NCBI GenBank assembly: GCA_003695605.1
Contig: RFIK01000050.1
Location: forward strand, 1 to 7,594
Direction of reading: 5' to 3'
Length of the DNA stretch: 7,594 nucleotides
DNA from: Chlorobiota bacterium
Lineage (GTDB): Bacteria > Bacteroidota > Ignavibacteria > Kapaibacteriales > NICIL-2
A program made the translations under genes and the position numbers. Within the stretch, counting starts at the first letter, position 1. The number at the start of each line of letters is the position of its first letter. Shown piece by piece: positions 1 to 6,274 of the stretch. The notes below the pieces were generated by a model, which was not told where the DNA came from, made no database searches, and saw only the letters and a program-made list of their open reading frames with translations.

Positions 1-125
1 CGTTTCCGTTTTCGATCCTTGCTCGTGAGAATATGGCTGCGGTAGGCCTTCTCGCGGACAATTTTACCGGTTGCCGTCACTTTGTAGCGCTTTTTGGCGC
101 CACTGTGCGTTTTCATTTTGGGCAT
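1..125 (-). CDS. rpmI: 50S ribosomal protein L35 (partial, N-terminal 41 residues)
   Basis: Small basic protein of the large ribosomal subunit. The minus strand from the ATG at 125 reads MPKMKTHSGAKKRYKVTATG and continues, Lys/Arg-rich, to the window edge with 41 codons visible. The opening MPKMKTHSGAKKR and the following G-K-I-x-R-x-K-A-x-x-S-H-I-L pattern are diagnostic of L35, whose full length is about 65 residues, so roughly the last third lies outside. The start lies 8 bases after the infC stop, and an AGGA Shine-Dalgarno (complement of 132-135) overlaps that stop codon, so the two genes are very probably translated from one message. In most bacteria rplT (L20) follows, and it is expected just beyond base 1. 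Confidence 0.96.
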   Translation of the reverse strand, partial: MPKMKTHSGAKKRYKVTATGKIVREKAYRSHILTSKDRKRK

Positions 126-133
126 CGTTCGTC

Positions 134-691
134 CTATTCGTCGTTGGACTGTTGTTGGATGAATTTCTGGTACTTTTTGATTTTCTCTTTGTCGGGCGCA
201 AGAATCATCGTCATCGTTCTGCCTTCTTCTCGGATGGGCTGATCGAATTTCGCAACATCTTCGAGCCGCTGCCAGAACTGCTGGAGAATCTGTTCGCCGA
301 ATTCCTTGTGCGTGATTTCGCGGCCACGGAAGAGCACCGTCACCTTGACTTTGTTGCCCTCGAGCAGAAACTCGCGGGCATGACGCGCTTTGAAATCCAA
401 GTCGTGGGTATCGGTGACGATTTTGAGGCGAATTTCTTTCAGCTGCGTTTGGTGCTGCTGCTTCCGCTGCTGCTTTTCGCGCTTGTGCTGCTCGTATTGG
501 TACTTGCCAAAGTCAATGACACGACACACTGGCGGATTTGCCTGCGGGGCGACCTCGACAAGATCAAGCCCACGGTCGTAGGCAATCTTGAGCGCATCCG
601 AAATAGCCATGATGCCGAGCATGCCCCCTTCGGCATCAACAACACGCACAACTGGTGCTGTGATTTCGTTATTGATTCGAACCTTCCGCAC
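134..691 (-). CDS. infC: Translation initiation factor IF-3
   Basis: Binds the 30S subunit, blocks premature 50S joining and proofreads the initiator tRNA-start codon pairing. The frame shows the N-domain (RINNEI, then LGIM, DLVEVAP, NPPVCRVIDFGKYQYE), a Lys/Gln-rich linker helix, and the C-domain (KEIRLK, HDLDFKARHAREFL, KVKVTVLFRGREITH, TMTMILAP); all of it is classic IF-3. The start is uncertain. The frame is open to a GTG at 787 (217 residues) and has a TTG at 721 and a GTG at 691. I prefer 691 because it gives 185 residues, close to the usual 170-180, with the conserved R-I-N-N-E-I near the N-terminus, whereas the extra 32 residues look unlike the family. No start has a strong Shine-Dalgarno. 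IF-3 genes often use unusual starts for autoregulation; an ATC at 676-674 behind GGAAGG is a less likely alternative. It is first in the operon with rpmI. Confidence 0.95.
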   Translation of the reverse strand: MRKVRINNEITAPVVRVVDAEGGMLGIMAISDALKIAYDRGLDLVEVAPQANPPVCRVIDFGKYQYEQHKREKQQRKQQHQTQLKEIRLKIVTDTHDLDFKARHAREFLLEGNKVKVTVLFRGREITHKEFGEQILQQFWQRLEDVAKFDQPIREEGRTMTMILAPDKEKIKKYQKFIQQQSNDE

Positions 692-847
692 AGATCGATC
701 CGCGCTTGAGCTACCGTTCAATACAGCAACACACCCGTATGTGCAGAACCCCTCCGCTTCCTCTGGCGCAGAGAAATGCCCGTCCACGTAGGGCGAATAG
801 TGTCCACAATCACGTTTACAAACAAACCGTACTGTAAAACCTCACTG

Positions 848-855
848 CAAAGATA
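848..855 (-). promoter_or_regulatory. Putative -7 box of the infC-rpmI promoter (TATCTTTG)
   Basis: Read on the minus strand, TATCTTTG followed by C matches TAnnTTTG, the Bacteroidota -7 element. It lies about 60 bases before the GTG at 787 and 156 bases before the GTG at 691. A TTG lies 22 bases further upstream, a longer gap than the textbook 19-21, so the -33 half is weak. The same TA-N2-T(3-6)-GC pattern precedes four other genes here, which is the main support. Confidence 0.5.
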
Positions 856-928
856 GCACATTGAGTCTCCAAAATCGCAACGATTAGAAATCTGCAGTAC
901 AATTGTGCACCTGGAGACTGCCCCGATG

Positions 929-938
929 TAGATTTTTG
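929..938 (+). promoter_or_regulatory. Putative -7 box of the dinB promoter (TAGATTTTTG)
   Basis: TAGATTTTTG followed by C lies 21 bases before the preferred dinB ATG and is related to the other TA-N2-T(n)-GC boxes in this window. It would give a very short leader of about 15 bases with no Shine-Dalgarno. An alternative sigma70-like -10, TACAAT, is at 898-903 without a recognisable -35. The stretch 898-910 also contains the palindrome ACAATTGT, a possible operator. LexA control of dinB is known in other bacteria, but this motif is not one of the LexA boxes I recognise. Confidence 0.35.
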
Positions 939-959
939 CGAATACCTCCCCATGCCCAA

Positions 960-2183
960 ATGCTGCGCTATCTGTTCGTTGATTTCAACGCCTACTTCGC
1001 CTCGGTCGAGCAGCAGCTCCGGCCGGACCTTCGTGATAAGCCAGTCGGCATCGTTGCTGTGATGACCGATCGAACGTGCCTCATCACAGCAAGCTACCAG
1101 GCACGCCGCTACGGGTTGAAGACAGGTACACCGGTACGTGAGGCACGCAAGCGGTGTCCTGAGCTGATTTTGGTCGAGGCTCGTCCGGCTGTGTATGTCG
1201 ACATGCACCATCGTTTGCTGCAGATCATTGAGCAGTGCATCCCTATCACCCAAGTTTGTTCAATTGATGAGGTCCTCTGCACTCTGCATGGTCGTGAACA
1301 AGAGCCCCAGCGTGCGATCGCAATCGCACAGAGCATCAAAGATGCGATTCGTCGTCAGGTTGGTCCGTACATCACGTGCTCGATCGGAATCGCACCAAAT
1401 CCATTCTTAGCCAAGACAGCCTGTGATCTTGAAAAACCCGATGGGCTCGTCCTCCTGACCGAAAACGACGTTCCCGACCGTTTACTCCACCTGCAATTGC
1501 AAGACCTGTGCGGTATTGGACCGCGCATGGCAAAACGCCTCCACCGTAGTGGAATTCAGACGATTGCTGACCTATACCGTGCGACACGGCAGCAATTGCG
1601 CACGATTTGGGGAGGGATCGAGGGAGAACGCTTCTATGCACACCTGCGTGGTGAGTGTACCGATCGCACACAAACCAAACGCCGGAGTGTAGGGCACTCC
1701 CACGTTCTCGAACCAGAGATGCGCACGGACGAGCGAGCATTCGCCGTCCTGCACCGGCTCATGCAGAAAGCGACGGTTCGAATGCGGCGGTACGGTGTTC
1801 TCTCCGGTCGAATCACTGTGGGATGTACGTTCCTACCGACACTCGAGTGGTCTGCAGAGATGCGCATTCCGCCGACAAACGACCCCTTTATGCTCGGCAC
1901 CGTGCTTCGTCGCCTCTGGGACCAGAGGCCGCGACAGCGGATACCCTTTCACGTTCGTATTCACTTTACAGAACTTTCCCCGGCATACCTCCAGCTCGAG
2001 CTGCCCTTGCTGTCCACCTACCCTCAGCGGCACCGTCTCCTCGCAGCACTCGATTCCATTATCCTCCGGCATGGACCAGGTGCAGTGTACATCGCAACGG
2101 CACACCCTGCACGGACAAGCGCGCCAATGCGGATCTCGTTCACGGCAATACCAGATCCGTCTATCGAAGACGATAGCCACTGA
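960..2183 (+). CDS. dinB: Y-family translesion DNA polymerase (DinB/UmuC type)
   Basis: Error-prone polymerase that copies damaged DNA. It has 407 residues from the ATG at 960; the frame opens at a TTG at 903, but the first residues of the catalytic core (LFVDFNAYFASVEQQ) fit the ATG. Metal-binding acidic residues are D8 in the first motif and D103-E104 in SIDE (101-104), exactly where E. coli DinB has them. The fingers/palm motif SIGIAPNPFLAKTACDLEKPDG follows from 141. A helix-hairpin-helix (LCGIGPRMAKRLHRSGIQTI) comes next, then a little-finger domain. At 345-351 QLELPLL resembles a beta-clamp-binding peptide, followed by a tail resembling the DUF4113-like end of UmuC proteins (R..LLAALDSI..RHGPGAVYIAT). 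The usual SIDEAFLD reads SIDEVLCT here, a mild deviation. It could be called DinB or a UmuC-like protein; no UmuD or ImuA partner is present. It is divergent from infC, and the next gene starts 72 bases downstream. Confidence 0.93.
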   Translation: MLRYLFVDFNAYFASVEQQLRPDLRDKPVGIVAVMTDRTCLITASYQARRYGLKTGTPVREARKRCPELILVEARPAVYVDMHHRLLQIIEQCIPITQVCSIDEVLCTLHGREQEPQRAIAIAQSIKDAIRRQVGPYITCSIGIAPNPFLAKTACDLEKPDGLVLLTENDVPDRLLHLQLQDLCGIGPRMAKRLHRSGIQTIADLYRATRQQLRTIWGGIEGERFYAHLRGECTDRTQTKRRSVGHSHVLEPEMRTDERAFAVLHRLMQKATVRMRRYGVLSGRITVGCTFLPTLEWSAEMRIPPTNDPFMLGTVLRRLWDQRPRQRIPFHVRIHFTELSPAYLQLELPLLSTYPQRHRLLAALDSIILRHGPGAVYIATAHPARTSAPMRISFTAIPDPSIEDDSH

Positions 2184-2255
2184 CCATGGATCACCTGCAT
2201 TGGCAAGGCATTTGCAGCAGAGTTCCTACGATGGAACGATTTGCGTCCCCCGACG

Positions 2256-4403
2256 ATGGAACGACTCCCACTGGCGGTCTGCATTATCGCACGGAACGAA
2301 CAGGAACGCTTGCGCAGCTGCCTCGATTCGGTCGCTCCGATTGCGTCACAAATTGTCCTGGTTGATACGGGCTCAACCGATGAAACTGCCCAGGTCGCTT
2401 CCCGCTACGGCGCAGAGGTTCACCATTTCCGCTGGTGCGATGACTTTGCCGCTGCGCGGAATGAATCGCTCCGCCACGTACGCCAGCCATGGATCCTCGT
2501 CCTCGATGCTGACGAAGTGCTCACCACACCAAGCGCCGCCGCTGATGCAATAGCCAGTGCTCCTTCTCCCATCGGCGGGTTTCTCACACGCGTGCAATCA
2601 CGTTCAACTGTGGGTGACGGACCGCCGACACGCTATGTCACACAGGTAGTCCGCCTGTTCCGAAACGACGAACGTCTTCGATATGACGGCATCGTGCACG
2701 AGCAGATTCTGCCGTCAATCCTCCACGCGGGATTTCGTATCGCACCCAGCAGCATAACGATCGAGCATCACGGATACGTGCACGATCCACCAATCCTTCG
2801 CCGCAAGCAAGAACGTAATCTCCGGCTGCTCGATCGCGCGATCGAACGTGAACCGAAGAGTGCGTTCTACCGTCTCCATCGTGCCAGAACACTGATGGCG
2901 CTCGGGTATTTCGATCGAGCGCGCACCGATCTTGAGTGGGCACGCTGCGCTGCTCAGAACGATGGCATGCTGCTTCCGCAAATTCTTCTCCAACATTCGT
3001 TGCTTGCAGCACTCGAGGGACGCGACGGCGATGCACTCGCATCCGCACAGGAATCGCTCCGCTTTGTTCCCGATCATCCAATGTCGTGGTTTTTGATCGG
3101 GGATATTCACGAACGCCGTGGTAACGTACGCGCGGCACTCGATGCATACGAACGCGCCATGCACGCACTGGAACATCCCTCCCCACAGATCACCATCATC
3201 GGAACAGTAGAAATTCCGCTCGATGTGCTCCAATCCCGCATCCAGCGTGTGCGTGGTATGCTCAAGTTCCCCATGACGACCGCGCACCACGAGAGTGCGA
3301 TCATTGCTCCTTCACCCCGGATCTCTTCACCCACACAGGAGGATTCTATGCAGCAACAACCCCCGCAGCAGCCACTCCTAACGCTTGCGATGATCGTGCG
3401 CGACGAGGAAGATGTACTTCCTACTTGCCTCCGCAGTGTCCGCGATTGCGCGGATCAAATTGTCATCGTGGACACTGGTTCTCACGATCGCACGATCGCC
3501 ATTGCAGAAGAGTTCGGTGCAGAGGTGTACCACTTTCCGTGGTGTGACGATTTCGCCGCTGCACGGAATGAATCGCTCCGCCATGCGAGTGGGGAGTGGA
3601 TCCTCTACCTTGATGCCGATGAGCAGCTCGATGCGACGTCTGCGCACCAGCTCCGCTCATTACTCGAGCGTCAGCCGCCGCAGGTCGGCGGCTTGCTCTG
3701 CACGATCGTCAGTCCCCATCGGGTTGGTATGGGCGGCAGTGAAACACACCGCGGTGCCTATCCACGACTGTTTCGCAACTACGGCTATCCGCGCATCGCA
3801 TTTCGCGGACGGGTCCACGAGCAAATTACCCCTGCAATCATCGAATGCGGCGGCGCGATCGTTCATTCGCCGATCGTCATCCACCATCGCGGCTACGATA
3901 TTTCGCCCGAGCAATTGGAAGCCAAAGTCCGCCGCAACTACCGCTTGCTCATCCAGCATGTGCAAGAAGAGCCACTCAATGCCTACGCATGGTTCCAACT
4001 GGCGCAAACGCTCGCGCGGATGCAGCTTTTTGCTGAAGCAGAACGTGCATTTGGCTTTGCGCTCCAGATCGGGCTTTCAGCACCGCTGGCAGCATCGGCA
4101 GCCAGCGCTCTTGCCTATATATGTGGCGTCCAAGGCCGCTATCAGGATGCACTCCACTGGGCAGAAGAATCGCTCCAGAAGGTCCCCGACCAAACGCTGG
4201 CACTCAACTACAAGGCGCATGCTCTCGTTGCGCTCGGTCGCTACTACGAAGCTGCCCATGCCTTCGAGGAGTTGCTCGCGCGACTTGATCGGCACTTGCC
4301 ACTTTCGGTTGGCTTCGAAATCGAACTCGACCGCAAACAAATCGAACACCAGCTGCAGCAGGTTTTGAAGCGGAACAGCGGGGCAATTCTGAATGCTGGC
4401 TAA
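2256..4403 (+). CDS. Tandem-duplicated glycosyltransferase family 2 - TPR fusion protein
   Basis: Cytoplasmic GT-A fold glycosyltransferase of the SunS-like GT2-TPR type; donor and acceptor are unknown. The 715 residues hold two copies of one module. Copy 1: LAVCIIARNEQE near the start, VDTGSTD at 36-42, WCDDFAAARNESLRH, LDADE at 83-87, RLFRN and VHEQI, then a TPR-like alpha-helical region to about 340. Copy 2: LTLAMIVRDEED, VDTGSHD at 405-411, the same WCDDFAAARNESLRH, LDADE at 452-456, RLFRN, VHEQI, and TPRs to the end. Both copies keep the DxD metal/nucleotide-sugar motif, so both may be active. A Ser/Pro/Gln linker (about 342-374) joins them and contains M365 with a perfect Shine-Dalgarno in front. 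No signal peptide or membrane segment is seen. The start could instead be TTG 2241 (5 residues longer), which aligns in register with M365. It probably shares a transcript with dinB. Confidence 0.9.
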   Translation: MERLPLAVCIIARNEQERLRSCLDSVAPIASQIVLVDTGSTDETAQVASRYGAEVHHFRWCDDFAAARNESLRHVRQPWILVLDADEVLTTPSAAADAIASAPSPIGGFLTRVQSRSTVGDGPPTRYVTQVVRLFRNDERLRYDGIVHEQILPSILHAGFRIAPSSITIEHHGYVHDPPILRRKQERNLRLLDRAIEREPKSAFYRLHRARTLMALGYFDRARTDLEWARCAAQNDGMLLPQILLQHSLLAALEGRDGDALASAQESLRFVPDHPMSWFLIGDIHERRGNVRAALDAYERAMHALEHPSPQITIIGTVEIPLDVLQSRIQRVRGMLKFPMTTAHHESAIIAPSPRISSPTQEDSMQQQPPQQPLLTLAMIVRDEEDVLPTCLRSVRDCADQIVIVDTGSHDRTIAIAEEFGAEVYHFPWCDDFAAARNESLRHASGEWILYLDADEQLDATSAHQLRSLLERQPPQVGGLLCTIVSPHRVGMGGSETHRGAYPRLFRNYGYPRIAFRGRVHEQITPAIIECGGAIVHSPIVIHHRGYDISPEQLEAKVRRNYRLLIQHVQEEPLNAYAWFQLAQTLARMQLFAEAERAFGFALQIGLSAPLAASAASALAYICGVQGRYQDALHWAEESLQKVPDQTLALNYKAHALVALGRYYEAAHAFEELLARLDRHLPLSVGFEIELDRKQIEHQLQQVLKRNSGAILNAG
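3337..3350 (+). promoter_or_regulatory. Internal Shine-Dalgarno plus ATG at the junction of the two GT modules
   Basis: AGGAGG (3337-3342), five bases, then ATG (3348-3350), in frame inside the glycosyltransferase gene and just before the second GT2 domain (MQQQPPQQPLLTLAMIVRDE). It is a better ribosome site than the one at the gene's own start. It is either a relic of a once-separate second gene or a live internal start yielding a 351-residue C-terminal enzyme. Confidence 0.6.
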
Positions 4404-4533
4404 ACGCAAACTAAAATGTTGGTACACGTGTAACGTTGCCGCCGCCACTTGCGACTAAGTGCTCGCGCCAGGAGCACGCAAAACACACGGCGTGCCAAGA
4501 AAACGGCGCATGTGTATCTCACCATTTCTGTTT

Positions 4534-4539
4534 GGAGGG
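4534..4539 (+). promoter_or_regulatory. Ribosome binding site deciding the start at 4548
   Basis: GGAGGG lies 8 bases before the ATG at 4548. It rules out the earlier in-frame start at 4449, which would put 33 non-signal residues before a perfect signal peptide. Confidence 0.85.
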
Positions 4540-4547
4540 TCTTCGCT

Positions 4548-4799
4548 ATGAAGAAGCTCGGACTGGCAACGCTCGCCGTTGCCCTCATGGCAGCACAGGT
4601 GATGCTCGCTGCCGATCAAGGAAAGAGCGCTGCAAAGGCAGCGCCTGCAAAACCTGCTGCGGAAGCAAAGGTTGCTCCCGCAACAACGCCCGCCCCGACG
4701 ACTGCTCCAGCGGACAAAGCGTCGGAGCCAATGGCCAAGAAGGGCAAAAAGCATCACCACCACAAAAAGTCCGACAAGCCTGCCGAACATTCCAAGTAA
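4548..4799 (+). CDS. Small exported Lys/Ala/Pro/His-rich protein, function unknown
   Basis: 83 residues, not assigned to a named family. Residues 1-22 (MKKLGLATLAVALMAAQVML, then AA) form a typical Sec signal peptide with cleavage likely after AA and before DQGK. The mature part has about 61 residues and looks disordered and very basic: an Ala/Lys/Pro/Thr stretch (25-60) followed by a cationic block with four consecutive His at 69-72 between lysine clusters (KKGKKHHHHKKSDK). Such short His/Lys-rich exported peptides are common hypothetical proteins; metal, polyanion or DNA binding are all possible but unproven. No TA-N2-T(n)-GC box is seen in the 144 bases upstream, so it may be read from the glycosyltransferase transcript. 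It ends just before a strong terminator. In composition it resembles the product at 5985-6245, on the other side of the FN3 lipoprotein gene. Confidence 0.82.
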   Translation: MKKLGLATLAVALMAAQVMLAADQGKSAAKAAPAKPAAEAKVAPATTPAPTTAPADKASEPMAKKGKKHHHHKKSDKPAEHSK

Positions 4800-4825
4800 G
4801 CACGGCAGCGCTTCACCGCTGGTAC

Positions 4826-4865
4826 GCGGCTTGCACGTTCCCCAGTGCAAGCCGCTTGTTTTTTT
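4826..4865 (+). terminator. Strong Rho-independent terminator after the 4548-4799 gene
   Basis: A perfect 11-base stem, GCGGCTTGCAC (4826-4836) with GTGCAAGCCGC (4845-4855), and an 8-base loop, followed by TTG and seven Ts (4859-4865). It starts 27 bases after the stop of the small exported protein and separates that unit from the FN3 lipoprotein unit. Confidence 0.93.
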
Positions 4866-4891
4866 CCTCGCTTTGGATATTTTCTGAGCCG

Positions 4892-4915
4892 ACTGGTGCA
4901 TATTTTTGCACCAGT
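4892..4915 (+). promoter_or_regulatory. Promoter box TATTTTTG inside a perfect inverted repeat, upstream of the FN3 lipoprotein gene
   Basis: ACTGGTGCA (4892-4900), TATTTT (4901-4906), TGCACCAGT (4907-4915): two perfect 9-base arms around a 6-base centre. The centre plus the first bases of the right arm form TATTTTTG (4901-4908), an exact match to the Bacteroidota TAnnTTTG -7 element. A TTTG lies at 4872-4875, further away than the usual spacing. The ATG is 54 bases after the box. The symmetry suggests an operator for a dimeric regulator occluding the -7 region; as RNA it could instead fold into a hairpin, but there is no adequate T-run after it for a terminator. Confidence 0.5.
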
Positions 4916-4962
4916 GTTCGCGTGATCGTCTGCTTTGTTTCACCATTCTGCTTGGAATCCCA

Positions 4963-5970
4963 ATGAAGCAACGTTTCCTTCCGCTGATGCTCGGTGCAAT
5001 CGGCGTATTTCTGGGTGGGTGCGAGGATACCACCACCAACACCCCAGTCACATTCATCCCGGCACCGCCATCGAATTTGATGGCACTTTCGATAGACGAA
5101 ACAACAGTCCGCCTCAAGTGGACACCGTCACCGTCTGAGTCGAACGCAGAGTTCAAAGGGTACCGCATCACTGCAACCAGTGGGTCCCAAACGTTCAACC
5201 CGGATACTGTAGGCAAAGGCGAAACAATCGTTGAAATCAATAAACTCGATGCAAACAAGACCTATACCTTTACTGTCGCCGCTTACACCAACGACACAGT
5301 CTCAGCGGGCATCTCGATCCAGTGGGCAGGTGCGAAGCGTTTCCGCGGCATTCGCGCATATGAAACTGCGTCGGCCAACGGTAGCGGCATTCGCCTGCTC
5401 GATGGCACCAATCTGACCATCGCCAATGGTACCGAGTGGGACGTCTGCCTCGATACCCGCACCGATAGCGGTCAGGTTAACTGGGCATTCGGTTCACCGC
5501 GAGCAAGCACGTACACTGATGGTGAAGGGCGCTTCCTTCGCGATGCAAAGGCAGGACAATTAGCAAAAGCAACGATTATCTTCTGCGACAGCACATCCAA
5601 AGGGTACGTGCCCTCCTTCGTGGTCGCTGATTCGCTCGAGGCAGTGTTCGAATCGCAAGCACTTGGCACAGGGAAAAAGCAAGTGCAAATCCTGCTTGAA
5701 AACCTGCAGAACCAAGCCAAGAGCGTCGTGCTCTACGCAATGGTTGCACCGGACAACTCCGCTAGTCCGCCAGCAAACCAGTACCGATTTGCGAAGATTT
5801 TGCTGAAAGCAGCCGGTGGAAGCATTCTTCAAGGGACGTCGCCGAACCGGTACGTCGAGATTGACTACTCGATTCAAACAGCCGTTGGCGTGCCTTATGC
5901 GTTGGTCAAAGGCATGATGTCGCCGGGCAACGCGCCTATTGTGAAAATTGGGTCGCAATCACTACGCTAA
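4963..5970 (+). CDS. Fibronectin type III domain lipoprotein, otherwise uncharacterised
   Basis: 335 residues from the ATG at 4963; the frame opens earlier, at 4906, but only this start gives a signal peptide. Residues 1-20 are a lipoprotein signal, MKQRFLPLMLGAIGVFLGGC, with lipobox LGGC and lipidated C20, followed by acidic E21-D22. Such an acidic flank recalls surface-export signals of some Bacteroidota lipoproteins (inference). A single FN3 domain spans about 35-118: PSNLMALSI, W53 in RLKW, Y67 in FKGYRI, and L95..TYTFTVAAY at 95-108. The C-terminal 210 residues (about 125-335) match no family I know; they look like a beta-rich globular domain with few Cys, and a Gly/Asn/Thr-rich style common in secreted proteins. 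It may bind a partner or glycan at the cell surface. It is followed after 14 bases by the small Lys-rich protein gene, so the two are likely co-expressed. Confidence 0.87.
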   Translation: MKQRFLPLMLGAIGVFLGGCEDTTTNTPVTFIPAPPSNLMALSIDETTVRLKWTPSPSESNAEFKGYRITATSGSQTFNPDTVGKGETIVEINKLDANKTYTFTVAAYTNDTVSAGISIQWAGAKRFRGIRAYETASANGSGIRLLDGTNLTIANGTEWDVCLDTRTDSGQVNWAFGSPRASTYTDGEGRFLRDAKAGQLAKATIIFCDSTSKGYVPSFVVADSLEAVFESQALGTGKKQVQILLENLQNQAKSVVLYAMVAPDNSASPPANQYRFAKILLKAAGGSILQGTSPNRYVEIDYSIQTAVGVPYALVKGMMSPGNAPIVKIGSQSLR

Positions 5971-5974
5971 CCGT

Positions 5975-5979
5975 GGAGG
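5975..5979 (+). promoter_or_regulatory. Ribosome binding site deciding the start at 5985
   Basis: GGAGG lies 5 bases before the ATG at 5985 and directly after the lipoprotein stop (5968-5970). The GTG at 5973 in the same frame overlaps this site and would put four residues before the signal peptide, so the ATG is preferred. Confidence 0.85.
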
Positions 5980-5984
5980 CTCCG

Positions 5985-6245
5985 ATGAAAACAACACTTG
6001 CACTCGTTGTCGCACTTGCGTTGAACGCCGCTGCTCAAGCGCCCGTTGTGAAAAAAGGCAGCGCTCCCCAACCAACCGAGCAACACACTGAGCAAGCAGC
6101 ACCCGTCGTCAAGAAAGGCACATCGCCACAACAACCAGCCGAGCAAGCAGCACCGGTCGTCAAGAAAGGCGCAGCTGAGCAGGACAAAGAAGCTCCCGCA
6201 AAAAAGAAGAAAACGAAAAAGAAGCGCTCGACAAAAAAATCTTAG
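5985..6245 (+). CDS. Small exported Lys-rich protein with APVVKKG repeats, function unknown
   Basis: 86 residues. A Sec signal peptide (MKTTLALVVALALNAAAQA) is cleaved around residue 17-19. The mature chain carries three copies of APVVKKG, at 19-25, 39-45 and 56-62, separated by Gln/Pro/Glu/Thr spacers (periods of 20 and 17 residues). It ends in an extremely basic tail (APAKKKKTKKKRSTKKS, 70-86). It should be disordered and highly cationic after export. I do not recognise the family; binding to an anionic surface polymer, nucleic acid or the neighbouring lipoprotein is possible but not shown. Its start follows the FN3 lipoprotein stop by 14 bases with a strong Shine-Dalgarno, indicating one operon. 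The last two repeats are nearly identical at the DNA level, so repeat number may vary between strains. A terminator hairpin begins 30 bases downstream. Confidence 0.82.
   Translation: MKTTLALVVALALNAAAQAPVVKKGSAPQPTEQHTEQAAPVVKKGTSPQQPAEQAAPVVKKGAAEQDKEAPAKKKKTKKKRSTKKS
6033..6170 (+). repeat. Three in-frame direct repeats encoding APVVKKG
   Basis: Copies at about 6033-6059, 6090-6119 and 6141-6170. Copies 2 and 3 match at 29 of 30 bases (one C/G difference) with a 51-base period; copy 1 is diverged and lies 60 bases ahead of copy 2. All periods are multiples of three, so gain or loss of a unit would keep the frame. Confidence 0.85.
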
Positions 6246-6274
6246 CCCTAACAGGTTCCATAACGTCGCCACTA

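Noticed and set aside
71..709. Long open frame on the plus strand (212 codons) opposite infC
   Set aside because: It is the antisense shadow of infC, which has unmistakable IF-3 motifs; its Phe/Leu-rich translation matches nothing.
2186..2365. 59-codon frame starting at ATG 2186, between dinB and the glycosyltransferase
   Set aside because: No Shine-Dalgarno, low-complexity product, and it overlaps the glycosyltransferase start out of frame.
2830..2845. Perfect 16-base palindrome TCGATCGCGCGATCGA
   Set aside because: It lies inside the coding sequence (LDRAIE) and is explained by ordinary codons plus the local CGATCG richness.
3412..4368. 318-codon plus-strand frame overlapping the second GT module
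   Set aside because: It is a +1 shadow of the glycosyltransferase, Ser/Arg-rich with no domain; the real frame carries the conserved motifs throughout.
4422..4431. Palindrome TACACGTGTA downstream of the glycosyltransferase
   Set aside because: Too short to separate from chance and not next to a recognisable promoter box.
4459..4477. GTGCTC/GAGCAC hairpin after the glycosyltransferase gene
   Set aside because: The stem is only 6 bases with no T-run, so it is not a convincing terminator.
4455..5258. 267-codon minus-strand frame across the small exported protein and lipoprotein
   Set aside because: It runs through a perfect terminator hairpin and opposite two genes with signal peptides and good ribosome sites; its translation shows no domain.
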